Source: Pycnococcus provasolii
Taxonomy: Eukaryota > Chlorophyta > Pseudoscourfieldiophyceae > Pseudoscourfieldiales
NCBI GenBank assembly: GCA_049487715.1
Contig: CP150561.1
Location: 124,001 to 188,000 of the forward strand
Length of the DNA: 64,000 bases
Reading direction: 5' to 3'
The notes beneath the pieces were generated by a model. That model saw nothing but the letters and a program-made list of their open reading frames with translations. It was not told the origin of the DNA and ran no database searches. Within the stretch, counting starts at the first letter, position 1. Each line of letters starts with the position of its first letter. The position numbers and the translations under genes are program-made. This document shows, piece after piece, positions 40,153 through 49,614 of the stretch.

Positions 40153-40269
40153 CGACTGATGGCGGCGGCGCCAACGGACTGGCTTATATTGTACTTTAAT
40201 ATACACGCACTGCATTACAAACCTGTCACGAGCTTCCACGCCTCCGGGTTGTCGCGTAAAGGCGCATGC

Positions 40270-40293
40270 AAAGGGCGAGTCGCGTCGCCCTTT
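40270..40293. other. Hairpin between convergent genes
   Basis: AAAGGGCGA (40270-40278) pairs perfectly with TCGCCCTTT (40285-40293) across a 6-nt loop, followed by a T-rich stretch. It sits between the methyltransferase (+) and the hypothetical gene (-). It could mark transcript 3' ends or be accidental. Confidence 0.4.
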
Positions 40294-40389
40294 TTCCTTA
40301 GACAGAGTGTTGGATTAGTTCATAATGTAACATAGATGAATGGAAATATTTACACGCGCGCGCACGGCTTGATCATACACGATCCATCC

Positions 40390-41022
40390 TCACCAGTTGC
40401 CGTGCAACATTTTGCGCGCTCGCACGCAACGCTCGATGCGATCGAATGCGTCCGCAAGTTTTGTGAGGTCCCCTTCCGGTCCGCAGGGAACGAAGCAGTT
40501 GTAGGTTCCAAAAGGCTCACTCTGAGACGGACGAAGCAGAACGCCGTGAGATCGCCAGAGTTCCTCGTGCAACATCCTCGCACCTTTCTCGATGTCGTCG
40601 TCGGTCGCGCCGTTCTGACGCGCCTCGTCGTCTAAGAACGGCCTCAAGTCCAGCGCAATCGCCCCGTCGTCTTCGGTCCACTTGAACTTCACACCGACGC
40701 CTCCCACCATCTCCTTCAGTTCCAAGTCGACCGCCGCACGCACGTCGTCTGACACAGTTACTTTAGGCTCTTCTTGATTCGTCATGTCCAGCACAAATCC
40801 TCTTTCGAAGTCGTCATCGTCCAGTTCGTCGTAGGCAGCTTTTATCCACGCGTCTTGAGGCGCACCGTCCGTCACGTCCCTGTGCGCGGAGACCACCCCA
40901 CCGACCACTTGATGACCCCTTGCCAACCGCCGCGTACCACTTCGCACACCCTTTTTGGCACAACAGGTGCACCGTTTAGCAGAGCTGACCCAGGACCGCA
41001 CCGCCACGGGACGCATCTTCAT
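40390..41022 (-). CDS. Hypothetical protein, possibly organelle-targeted
   Basis: 210 residues from the ATG at 41022 (a second ATG six bases on). The first ~45 residues are basic, Ser/Cys-containing and lack acids, like a transit peptide. The rest is a well-ordered acidic domain with VKFKWTEDDGAIALDLRPFL (~108-127), MLHEELWRSHGVLLRPSQ (~149-166) and TYNCFVPCGPEGDL. No family recognised. It is divergent from the glycine-rich gene with ~150 bp between the starts used here (41022 and 41175), so the promoter region is very compact. Confidence 0.6.
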   Translation of the reverse strand: MKMRPVAVRSWVSSAKRCTCCAKKGVRSGTRRLARGHQVVGGVVSAHRDVTDGAPQDAWIKAAYDELDDDDFERGFVLDMTNQEEPKVTVSDDVRAAVDLELKEMVGGVGVKFKWTEDDGAIALDLRPFLDDEARQNGATDDDIEKGARMLHEELWRSHGVLLRPSQSEPFGTYNCFVPCGPEGDLTKLADAFDRIERCVRARKMLHGNW

Positions 41023-41174
41023 CTTCGACGAACGAGCACCGGGGAAGTGTTAGGCAGATGTCCCAGGCGTTGGGTTCGAAGTTTCTGCTCCCCCGGTTTC
41101 GGTTTCGGGCGTTGGTTTTTTTTCCCGAACCAACGTGGCACACCAATCATTCATTCTGGGAGGGAGCTTCATTC

Positions 41175-44100
41175 ATGGCGCTCCTCCTCATGCCAATGCG
41201 TGGTGGTGTGCTTGTGTTGTTGATACTGCTGGTAGGTAGTGCATCGGCCTTCTTGCCCCCTCGGCACAGAAAAAGCAAACTCATCAACACCTGCCAGCAC
41301 ATCACACCCGACGCCGTCGGCTCGTTATCCACGACGTGCGCCATACCCGCGAACATTCACGTCACACTAGCGTCAGGCACGCGCGTCGTCGGAAACGGAA
41401 CGCTCACCATCGGAAACAATACCGTCATCGACTGCTCAGACTCGAATGAAGAAGACGATGAGAATGGGGCGTCGAACGCACATGCGCCGCAGCCATGCGA
41501 AATATCTATACACGTCAACAACTCCATCATCTTAAACATAACCGCACAAATCAAAGGGTCAACCATCGAACTGTACGCCAAAAACACGTGCACGCTCTCA
41601 ACAAACTCGTCAGTCAACGTGACGGCGCGAGGAACCGATGCGCCGTCAACCGCCAGCGCGTCGGGAAGCAATGCAGGGGGAGGGAACGGAGGCACTGGCG
41701 CCGTATGCAGCAGTGACAGCACGACGCAAGCGGGAAAAGCAGCTGGTTGGGGCCAACTTACACAGCCTACCGCACACGGAGGTGATGGAAATGGCGAGAA
41801 ACCAGGGCGTGGAGGAGGAAGTGTCTCCGTTACGTGCGACGGCGGCCTTGTGCTCGCGGGGTGTATTGAAGCCAACGGCGGCAATGCAATAGATGGAGGA
41901 GGAGGAGCAGGGGGCAGCATCGTCGTGAGCGCGCCAACGGTCGTAGGTTCGCCTTCTACAACCGCATGGCTCACCGCCGGCGCTATCACAGCCGCGGGAG
42001 GGGATGGCTTCACCAACGGCAAGAAACCGCCGGGAGGGGGAGGCGCAGGTGGCCGTGTCGCCATTCTGAGTGACGCCGTTTCGCCCGACGTACGAAGGTG
42101 GGTGTCTGGTGGGCACTCCGAGGACGTGGCGGCATGTGACCATGCCCAAAGTGGTGGTGCAGGCACGCGCTTCGAGAATCAGGGTGGCGGAACGCTATAC
42201 GTTTCCAACGCCGGCTCAGATGGGTATGCGAGCTGGACAGAAACGCCCACGCCAGCTGGCCATTTCCCTCGCGACGGTGAGATGCCGCCGCCCTTTGGCG
42301 AGGTGGTGGTGCAAGGTGGAGCCAAACTTAGTGTCGTTCCTGGACACGAAGTTTTTGCACTCACCAACATTGTCGCAAACCATGGCACGATTACAGCCAA
42401 TCTGGACGAAAGTGAAAATGGCGCGCCTCTGGTCTTGGTGACCACGCACATTTACGTCGGCGACGGCGGATCGATATCCGCCACTGGTGTGCCGATACGA
42501 CTCGAGCAACTGACAGGGTCTGAGGGAAGTCTAGAGTTGGACGCCAAGGCGACAGTCTCAAGCACGCTCGACTCGTCTAAACACAACGAACCATCGTTCG
42601 TATTTTTTGACACCATCAAAATGACTGGAGGATCGTCCATGATCTGCTCCGGTGACCTTGAAGTTAGAGGAACCGGCAATATGAAGATTGGCACAGATGC
42701 TGACGCGCACAGCGGAGCCGGAAATAGTATCATACAATCTCAACGCCTTAGTCTGTCAGGCTACGTGGGACTGCACGTTGGCAAACGCGGTAGTATTCTC
42801 TCTGCCCAGCCCGGAAGCAGCTCAACAACATTCGGCAAGAGGAATGCCGCCGCGTGTCCTAATGCGCCGAACTGCTCAGCGCTGCCACCTCACGAGTCGC
42901 CCTGTGGCCTTTCGTTCGATCCAGATCATCCGTTGGACGGGTCGTTTTCGTTGCAGCTATGCCGCATCGAGACAATCGAAATTGTTGGGGGTGTCATCTC
43001 CGCGCCGAGCGTGCTTGCGCGACGCGTGCACGCAGTTAACGTGTCTAGATCTGGTGCCATCTCAGCAGACGCGCTTGGCTGTGGTGCCGGGGAGGGACCT
43101 GGAGCTGGAGGGGGCAGCGCTGACATGGGAGGTGGCGGTGGCCACGGTGGCCACGGTGGGAGCACGACGAGCAATAGCACAAATGGGACGACGGTCACTG
43201 TGCAGGGTGGAAGCTCCTACGACCTCGAGGGAGATACACCGTGCGAGATGGGCAGTGGCGGCGGCGGGATTCGCGGCGGGTCTGGCGGAGGTGTGATTGT
43301 GCTCGGTACGAAGACATCGCCTCTCTGGATCTTAATTCTCGAGACGGGCGGCAGCATAACGAGCGATGGAAGCACGGCTGGCGAGATGGGTGGAGGTGGG
43401 GGTGCGGGCGGAACAGTCTCGGCGTCCATCGACTGGCGAGGTGGATTTCGCGCGGATTATAAAACGCATTTCACTGCAGTCGGCGGACAGGGTGGCAGTG
43501 GAGGCGGCGGCGGCGGCGGTGGCGGCGTCGTGCATGTGCAGTGGACATCGCCAGCACCCGTTGAGGCCACTTTCGAGGGATCCAACGTCAGCCAAGGCGT
43601 GCTCAGCCTACGAGGCGGCGAGGCGGGTAGCCCCGGCTTGTCAGGGAGGTACGGCTTTGCATCGAGTAGCGACTGCCCGCCAGGGCGAGCAGGCGAACTT
43701 TGCGATCCATGTCCAATCGGCACGTACAAGACAAAGTGGGGAAGCGACGTGAAGCTTTGCAAGAGCTGCCCCGATCCATCCGAAGCGCTCGGCGCGGTCA
43801 CGTGGGCTCCCGCCAACGAGGGGCACATCCCAGACCTGCCCAACGGAACGGGTGCATTCCACCTTCCCTGCCCATATACCTGCGTGAGTCGCCGTGTGTC
43901 GCCGCCAAGCTGTGCCGGCCCACTCGCTCGCTTCGTGGATTTCCTCGGCGGGCCGGGACCGGCAAGCGCTCTTGCCGCAGTGGTTGCTGCAATATTCTTC
44001 TTTCCCCTGGCGCTGTCTCGACGCTCACGTGCGATCTCGCGCGGCCGCGAGGCACACGCGGCATGGCAGCTTGGAGCGCCGGAGGCGATCGTCCGAAAGA

Positions 44101-46244
44101 GCGGCTTCTCTCAAGGTGGTTTTAGAGCTCAGTCACCAGAGTCGCGCGATACTAGCTTCGTATTGCGAACACCTAGCCGAATTGTAGCCGTGCGTGCAAC
44201 TCCGGGGAGTGCATTCTCGTCACTCGTCAGCCCGGGTAGCACGCACTTCGGGACTCCCGCTCTGGAGGAGGGGCTGCTTCCGTACGACGAAAGCCCCCGA
44301 ACGCCGCGCATGGGAGGGCGAATGGCTGATGATGGTGGACTCGTTCCTGAGCAGGTTCTCGCCACGGCTGACATGCTGTGGTCGGACGCGGACCCTTCGT
44401 CTGCGGAGAATGAGGCGCCTACAATGTCGTTGTCGGCTGATGTCACACCTGGCGAAACTACGCCGACGTCATCGCCGAATAGCAATGGACGTGGTATCGG
44501 AGCTTCCTTCCTCGAAAGCTTGCAAGATCTCGCCGTGACACGCGGCGCGGCGGTCGATTCGATTCCGCACCCTCGCGCTTACCTTTCGGGAACAAATTCG
44601 CCCACCGACTCGATGGTTCTTCCCCCCGAGCCGCACGAGGCGCTCCGTCCATACGTTCGATCGGCAGAGTACGCACACTTTTCGTACCAGCTTACCGATC
44701 GTCTTCGATGGCCTCAGTGGGAAATCCTGGTGACGCATGTGCTGCACATCTTGAATCCGAGTCTGGAGCACATGTGGCTTCGTCGCAGGAGGTTGCACCA
44801 TCTGTCACGCGCATCGTCGGTTCTAAGCGAGAGCGACTACTCCATGCTCGCGTCCGTGCGCGGCCGTGCGTTGAAGCGCGGAATGGAGCTTCGCTGGTCG
44901 AAGGACGCGAGCCTCGCATGGCTCGAAGTCGAGCCCCTTGGTGACGAGCCTGTGCCAACCACTCTCCAATGCGCGACTTCCGCGCTTCCGATCGCGCTCG
45001 CGACGACTGGACGTGGGACGTACCTCTCACCGCTGCGCGTTCCGCTGCCGCACGAAGACAGCTACGCTCGGTATGCGGCGACGCTGACTGGCCCCGCGCT
45101 TTGGTGGCGTCTCACATGCGGAACGAATGCGAGGCTTCGCCAGGTGACGCGTCTCCCTCGTACGAGCGCAACGGACGGACCACTCTTCTCTGCAAGCTCT
45201 GCGCATGCGCTGCGCTCTCTCGTCTCGTATCTGAACGGCCCGGTGAGCGCCGCACTGCGAGACCGTGGCTGCCGCGCGTCACTAGGTCTAGACGCTGAGG
45301 CTGGTCGTCTGAGTGTGCTTTTGCTCGGGCCAGGCGACGGTGCTCCGCCCGGTGTGATGGCAGCATCGACGTTGGGCGCGGTGGAGCTTGACCAGTCGCT
45401 CGCCGGCGCGATGTGCGCGGCGAAGCGTGAACGTGGCGAATCTTGGCTGAGTAGGATGGGCCTTAGGATCGCGGGTGGCCGTGGCGGTGGCAGTTCCGGG
45501 AACATGCAGCGAACTCGCACGCGCTCTTCGCGTGCCGTGTCGAGCGACGGCGTGCTTGGTCCGTATCGTGCGATCCCATCGAGCGAAGACGACATTTCGG
45601 ACGGCGATATCGAAAGTTCCGATTTGTCTGCTTCTTCGCACAGCACGAAGAAGTGGTTCGCACACATGCCGCCGTCACGCACTCGCATGGCGATGTATAT
45701 CGTGCTGCTGATGGCACTTTTGACTGCGCTGGCGCTCGCTGGATGTGCCATGATATATGCGACGAGTTCCGCAGCCGTGTACGTGAGCCTTCTATGTCCT
45801 CCGCTCGCCTTGCCGGTGCTGCCACTGGTGATTCTGGAGATTGCCCTCACGCCTGGTCCGGAAAGCGCCACCTCACTCCGCCTGTGCAACCTTTGGCTCA
45901 CGCGCGCGTCCTTCGCCGCAGGTGCCGCGGCGGTGGTTGAGATTGTGTCGATCGATGCCACAGATGGCATAGCGATTTGGCGTGAACAGCCTCTGGCTTC
46001 TCTGTTGGCAACGATGCCGTTCGTGCTTCTCAGTGGCATTTTGTGCATGTGCCGTGTCTTGTGCGAGCGCCACATGCGCAACTTGTATGCTGAGACAGAC
46101 AATCTTGGCGAAGAGCTCAAAGTGAAGCCGCCGACGACGTCTCTCGCATCGTCGCCTGACCGGCAGGTGAGAGAGTTTCGGCCGACTGGCCGACCGCCGC
46201 GCTTTCCTCCTTCCTCATCCCCTCCTCCTCCTAGCGTTGTGTAG
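41175..46244 (+). CDS. Giant glycine-rich membrane protein, similar to plant At5g11700-type proteins
   Basis: 1,689 residues from the ATG at 41175, chosen because it is followed directly by a signal peptide (LVLLILLVGSASAF). An in-frame ATG at 41058 would place the signal internally. The extracellular part has repeated glycine-rich blocks of a GGGGAGG..V type interleaved with beta-strand-like segments and many Asn-x-Ser/Thr sites. A Cys-rich CPPGRAGELCDPCPIGTYK module follows (nt ~43674), then a first membrane helix (nt ~43962-44012). A Ser-rich cytoplasmic region and about five membrane helices near the C-terminus (nt ~45690-46070) end in a proline-rich tail. This architecture matches a family of ~1,400-residue plant glycine-rich proteins of unknown function. 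A run of in-frame TAG codons follows the stop. Single exon. Confidence 0.7.
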   Translation: MALLLMPMRGGVLVLLILLVGSASAFLPPRHRKSKLINTCQHITPDAVGSLSTTCAIPANIHVTLASGTRVVGNGTLTIGNNTVIDCSDSNEEDDENGASNAHAPQPCEISIHVNNSIILNITAQIKGSTIELYAKNTCTLSTNSSVNVTARGTDAPSTASASGSNAGGGNGGTGAVCSSDSTTQAGKAAGWGQLTQPTAHGGDGNGEKPGRGGGSVSVTCDGGLVLAGCIEANGGNAIDGGGGAGGSIVVSAPTVVGSPSTTAWLTAGAITAAGGDGFTNGKKPPGGGGAGGRVAILSDAVSPDVRRWVSGGHSEDVAACDHAQSGGAGTRFENQGGGTLYVSNAGSDGYASWTETPTPAGHFPRDGEMPPPFGEVVVQGGAKLSVVPGHEVFALTNIVANHGTITANLDESENGAPLVLVTTHIYVGDGGSISATGVPIRLEQLTGSEGSLELDAKATVSSTLDSSKHNEPSFVFFDTIKMTGGSSMICSGDLEVRGTGNMKIGTDADAHSGAGNSIIQSQRLSLSGYVGLHVGKRGSILSAQPGSSSTTFGKRNAAACPNAPNCSALPPHESPCGLSFDPDHPLDGSFSLQLCRIETIEIVGGVISAPSVLARRVHAVNVSRSGAISADALGCGAGEGPGAGGGSADMGGGGGHGGHGGSTTSNSTNGTTVTVQGGSSYDLEGDTPCEMGSGGGGIRGGSGGGVIVLGTKTSPLWILILETGGSITSDGSTAGEMGGGGGAGGTVSASIDWRGGFRADYKTHFTAVGGQGGSGGGGGGGGGVVHVQWTSPAPVEATFEGSNVSQGVLSLRGGEAGSPGLSGRYGFASSSDCPPGRAGELCDPCPIGTYKTKWGSDVKLCKSCPDPSEALGAVTWAPANEGHIPDLPNGTGAFHLPCPYTCVSRRVSPPSCAGPLARFVDFLGGPGPASALAAVVAAIFFFPLALSRRSRAISRGREAHAAWQLGAPEAIVRKSGFSQGGFRAQSPESRDTSFVLRTPSRIVAVRATPGSAFSSLVSPGSTHFGTPALEEGLLPYDESPRTPRMGGRMADDGGLVPEQVLATADMLWSDADPSSAENEAPTMSLSADVTPGETTPTSSPNSNGRGIGASFLESLQDLAVTRGAAVDSIPHPRAYLSGTNSPTDSMVLPPEPHEALRPYVRSAEYAHFSYQLTDRLRWPQWEILVTHVLHILNPSLEHMWLRRRRLHHLSRASSVLSESDYSMLASVRGRALKRGMELRWSKDASLAWLEVEPLGDEPVPTTLQCATSALPIALATTGRGTYLSPLRVPLPHEDSYARYAATLTGPALWWRLTCGTNARLRQVTRLPRTSATDGPLFSASSAHALRSLVSYLNGPVSAALRDRGCRASLGLDAEAGRLSVLLLGPGDGAPPGVMAASTLGAVELDQSLAGAMCAAKRERGESWLSRMGLRIAGGRGGGSSGNMQRTRTRSSRAVSSDGVLGPYRAIPSSEDDISDGDIESSDLSASSHSTKKWFAHMPPSRTRMAMYIVLLMALLTALALAGCAMIYATSSAAVYVSLLCPPLALPVLPLVILEIALTPGPESATSLRLCNLWLTRASFAAGAAAVVEIVSIDATDGIAIWREQPLASLLATMPFVLLSGILCMCRVLCERHMRNLYAETDNLGEELKVKPPTTSLASSPDRQVREFRPTGRPPRFPPSSSPPPPSVV

Positions 46245-46599
46245 TAGTAGTAGTAGTAGCAGTAGGTATTTAAATGTTAAATAGAACAATTGTAATAAAG
46301 ACGTGTACTTTTTCTTTTTGCTAAATGAGCGATCTTAGAAATCTTCCTGGCAATGCCTCAACCAAAATAATGGGGGGGGCACGCGATGTCGACGACGCTC
46401 TTCCTCGTCTTCGGCGGTGGCACCAGCACGATTCGACGGGCACGGCGGTCGACATCATTGCGTTGTGAATCGCGCGCATGCATGTATGTTGGTCGGGGGT
46501 TCCAATATTGTCCGTTGACGTCAAGATAAATGATGGAAGGAATGAAGTGTAAGTAGATGTCCTATAGACGAGTGGCCTTCTCCTTAGTCTATGGGGACG
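46245..46599. other. 3' flank of the glycine-rich gene
   Basis: Starts with a (TAG)n run (46242-46256, then CAGTAG) that repeats the stop codon in frame, then an AT-rich 3' UTR with TGTAATAAAG near 46290. No gene is supported. Confidence 0.4.
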
Positions 46600-47543
46600 C
46601 TAAGGCGGCGCGGTGAGCTCTTCTAGCCTAGAAGATTTAATTATCGGCTTGGTGTTCAAGGGAATTTGCACGTTTGGGACCCTCTTCTTGACGTGCTGCC
46701 ACCCTGACCCCTCCTCATAAAAAGAAGACCACGACGTGAGTGCCATGGAGGCACATGACTGCCTCCTCTGGGCGGAGGTAAGCTTCTTGTCGACTTGCTC
46801 ATGCACAAGCTCAAACACGGCGTGCACGGCATTCGCTCTCGTCTATTTCACGACAAGATTGCGCTCGAGATTGTCTCGTTCTTCCACTCGGACATCATCG
46901 CTTCTTCTGTGCCTTTCTTAACGAAGTTCCTCAAAGGTGGCCTCGTCGCATGGATCTCTGACCGTCCGTCCCGCACAACAAATCCACGTGAACGCCGGTC
47001 TGGTACGCCGGGACACAATCCTTCGGCAGTGCGTCTCGACCGACAGTGCGGCTTCCAATCACGACGCCGTCGTAGTACCCATCGACGTTTGTGTGATTGG
47101 AAGCGTGCCTTCTCCACCACGACACCTGCTCATGCGTCGGCTTGGTCGCGGCGCGCAAGTCTTTTATTTCCACTCCTTCGTCGCTGCTGAGAACTGTCCT
47201 TGCTATCGCGCGCAAGGCATCACGCGTGTGGGCTCCGCCGACGTGTCACGTGTTGGGGTAGTTCCTTGGCGAAGTTGTTCACGTCGGAGCCCACCATGCG
47301 CGTGCACGTGTGGGCGCATGCCAGCACGCTCTCTGTCGCGCGACCGCACGCCTCGACGTCTTCTTGAGTTCTTGCACACTGAAGTACACAAAACCTTCCG
47401 TTATGATGAATGTGGAAGGGTAGTTGGTCCGGGAGGCCCGCTTTGTGTTCCAACCGGGATCCCCAGGGGACGACCCCCTTGTCCTCACTACGATAGACGA
47501 CCCAGTAAGATTTTAGCTGACCTGTCGCTCTCTCATCAGTCAT
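46600..47543 (-). pseudogene. Minus-strand gene-like stretch with frame breaks (possible pseudogene or multi-exon gene)
   Basis: On the minus strand from the ATG at 47543, an ordinary-looking coding frame (MTDERATGQLKSYWVVYR...) runs to the stop at 47220. A second frame resumes within seven bases (HVGGAHTRDALRAIA...) and runs to ~46931 (FEELR in the third frame follows). A third stretch covers 46827-46600. The first switch needs removal of GTGACAC, part of a CACGTGACACGT near-duplication, which is too short for an intron. Composition is protein-like on minus, but plus-strand frames are open too, so orientation is not certain. I recognise no family in this part. The ATG at 47543 overlaps the flavoprotein start (47542) by two bases in opposite direction. 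Confidence 0.35.
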
Positions 47544-49197
47544 GGCGGCGGTGTCTTCTGTCTCAAGGGCGTACTCTTGTTTTAGCTGTTCACGCAGAGC
47601 CGCCTCGTCTGCCTCACGATCACAGTCCGGCAAAAAGCTCGTCTCCACGCCAGGGCAAAATCCAAGTCTCTGGCGCTTCTCCGCCGGCGGTGCAGCTCTT
47701 GTTGTGTCGTCGTCGTCGTCGTCATCCTCGCACGGTCGCCTTGATGACTTGGTGTTGGACGTTGCAGTTCTAGGTGCTGGCGCCGCAGGACTCACAGCCG
47801 CATTCTTCGCCGCACAGCGCCTTGGAGGCTTGCACGGACGCGTCGCTGTGCTAGAAAGAACGGGTGAAAGCGGCAAAAAAATACTAATGAGCGGAGGGAG
47901 CAGGTGTAATGTGATGCCGGCCATACCGGCATCACCCGAAGACGATTTCTTCACGGCGGCTGGAGACGACAGCATATTATCCGCAGGCGAAGTGAAATAC
48001 GCGAAGAAGGTGGCAAAGCTCACGCTGAACTCGTGGCATCCCGAAGAACTCAGGCACTGGTTCGAACACGACGTCAAGCTCAGCCTCACGCTCGAGGAAA
48101 GTACGCAGAAGCTATTTCCCACATCCAACAGCGCGCGCGAAGTTCGCAATAAGCTCGTTGAAGCCGTCGAAGAACAAGGGGGCGTCGTGATGCACGGACA
48201 TGGCGTGAGCTCGATGAAAAGGCTGCCAAGCGAAGAGCACGACGGCGAGCTGCTCTGGCACCTGTACGCGGAAGATCCGCCGTCGAAGTGGAGTCTGCAC
48301 GAGCCGGGTGCTCTCATCGCTCGCGCACGCGCTGTGGTCGTCGCAACTGGCGGACTCAGCTTCCCCGCGGTGGGTACGGATGGCACGGGGCACAAAATGC
48401 TAAGAGATGAACTGGGCGTGCGCATCGCCGAAACGTACCCGGCGCTCGTTCCACTGCTTGGCGTTTCGCCCGCGCAAGAGCAGCTCGCCGGCGTCAGTCT
48501 CTCGGACGTGCGTTTGCAAGCCGTGGAGAGTGGGCCGAAGAAAAACAAGCGCAAGAAGCGCGCGTCGACCACCGCACACCGCTCGGGATTCCTGTTCACG
48601 CACAAGGGCTTCAGCGGTCCGTCGGTGCTCGACTTGAGCCACCGCGTCATTCTTGCACGTCAGCAGATGGTCGAAGACGTGAAGCTCATGGTCGAGTGGA
48701 CGGGCGATACCAGAGAAGAGTGGGCAGACCGCCTCGAGGCTCAGCGATCGGGAGGAGGGGGAGTGCGCGGCGCACTGCGCAGCGGCGGCATTCCTCAGCG
48801 TCTCGCGGATGCGCTCATGCGCCACGCCGACGTTCCGCTGGACCGTGTGGCGAGCGAGCTTCGCAAGGGGGAGCGCGAGCGCCTGCTTACCGCCCTGGCT
48901 GGATACGAGCTTGAGGTAGGATCGGCGGACGGCGGCTTCAAGAAGGCGGAGGTGAGTGGAGGCGGCGTGCCGCTGTCAAGCCTGAAGCCTGATGGGTTGG
49001 CACTTCAAGGGTTGGAGAACGTGTTTTGCTGCGGCGAGATTTGCGACGTGCACGGTCGCATCGGCGGGTTCAACTTCTTGTGGGCGTGGACGAGTGGAAG
49101 GTTGGCTGGTTTAGGAAGTGCAGCCGGAGCGGCGGCGGCAGCGGATAAGGGGGAGAAGAAGGAGGGGGAGATGGCGTCTTCTTCTTCTTCTTCGTGA
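47542..49197 (+). CDS. BaiN/HI0933-family FAD-dependent oxidoreductase
   Basis: 551 residues from the ATG at 47542. The FAD-binding Rossmann motif VLGAGAAGL lies at 76-84, followed by SGKKILMSGGSRCNV, typical of this family. Later come VVATGGLSFPAVGTDG, TYPALVPLLG, a GFLFTHKGFSGPSVLDLS segment, and the C-terminal DVHGRIGGFNFLWAW, the family's second FAD signature. These proteins reduce unsaturated substrates in bacteria; plant and algal members are uncharacterised. The first 70 residues are Ser/Arg-rich with a Ser run and could be a transit peptide. The opposite strand of exactly this part encodes an XAP5-like motif (see finding), so the true N-terminus is uncertain. TGTAA follows the stop. 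Confidence 0.85.
   Translation: MAAVSSVSRAYSCFSCSRRAASSASRSQSGKKLVSTPGQNPSLWRFSAGGAALVVSSSSSSSSHGRLDDLVLDVAVLGAGAAGLTAAFFAAQRLGGLHGRVAVLERTGESGKKILMSGGSRCNVMPAIPASPEDDFFTAAGDDSILSAGEVKYAKKVAKLTLNSWHPEELRHWFEHDVKLSLTLEESTQKLFPTSNSAREVRNKLVEAVEEQGGVVMHGHGVSSMKRLPSEEHDGELLWHLYAEDPPSKWSLHEPGALIARARAVVVATGGLSFPAVGTDGTGHKMLRDELGVRIAETYPALVPLLGVSPAQEQLAGVSLSDVRLQAVESGPKKNKRKKRASTTAHRSGFLFTHKGFSGPSVLDLSHRVILARQQMVEDVKLMVEWTGDTREEWADRLEAQRSGGGGVRGALRSGGIPQRLADALMRHADVPLDRVASELRKGERERLLTALAGYELEVGSADGGFKKAEVSGGGVPLSSLKPDGLALQGLENVFCCGEICDVHGRIGGFNFLWAWTSGRLAGLGSAAGAAAAADKGEKKEGEMASSSSSS
47562..47681 (-). other. Antisense XAP5/FAM50-like segment
   Basis: On the minus strand these 40 codons read EKRQRLGFCPGVETSFLPDC, then DREADEAALREQLKQEYALE, preceded by an acidic Asp run (to ~47730). 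This matches the conserved FAM50/XAP5 block with pattern KRKLGKNPxVxTSFLPDxxR followed by E-rich REELRQEW. Neither the N-terminal coiled coil nor the C-terminal XAP5 domain is found nearby on that strand. It may be a gene relic, an exon of a gene I cannot assemble, or the source of the flavoprotein's unconserved N-terminus. Confidence 0.5.
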
Positions 49198-49614
49198 CAG
49201 ATTGATGTGTGTGTAACAACTAGTAAGTAGTGTATTGTATCACAAGTGTTTTCAGCCCCTCGGCCCCTTAGCCGAGCGAAGGTCACGGGGTGCAGTCCTA
49301 GCTCAATCAACATGCCGTCTTCGATGTCGAGGTCAACCTGGCTGCTGTTGTCGTGCACCGTATTCACCACTTCAGGTACGTCTTGGTAGGCCGCGTGGGC
49401 GCTACCAAACTCATATTGCATAAGCTCTTCGTCAATTTGCTGGTCGTTTGCGTTGATGGAGTTGAAGATGGTTACTTATTTGTCACCAAACACAGCGCCG
49501 GCGCCACTTACACACACCTTAAGACACCTGTAAAGCAAAACACGCCTTATTCCTTTCACCAGTCACCACACCACACCTTAATAATAAGGCACCACCTGCA
49601 CCGAGTGTGTGTCT
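49198..49614. other. Intergenic region with one copy of a dispersed duplication
   Basis: About 415 bp between the flavoprotein stop and the NLR-like gene's 3' end. It holds 49284-49425, the first copy of the ~145-bp duplicated segment (second at 54101-54240), then a tract rich in CACCTTA/ACACC words. The minus strand of the duplicate reads EFGSAHAAYQ..VPEVVNTV, protein-like but unassigned. Confidence 0.5.
49284..49425. repeat. Direct duplication, copy 1
   Basis: From CACGGGGTGCAGTCCTAGCT to GCGCTACCAAACTC, this matches 54101-54237 with a few changes (AGCTC/AGCCC; CGTCTTGG/CGTCTTCTTGG, a 3-nt difference that keeps the frame). Read on minus it is open and protein-like (VHDNSSQVDLDIEDGML). The in-frame indel suggests it was once coding. 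Confidence 0.8.

Noticed and set aside
45062-46120. 352-codon minus-strand frame
   Set aside because: Antisense of the glycine-rich protein's C-terminal membrane helices.
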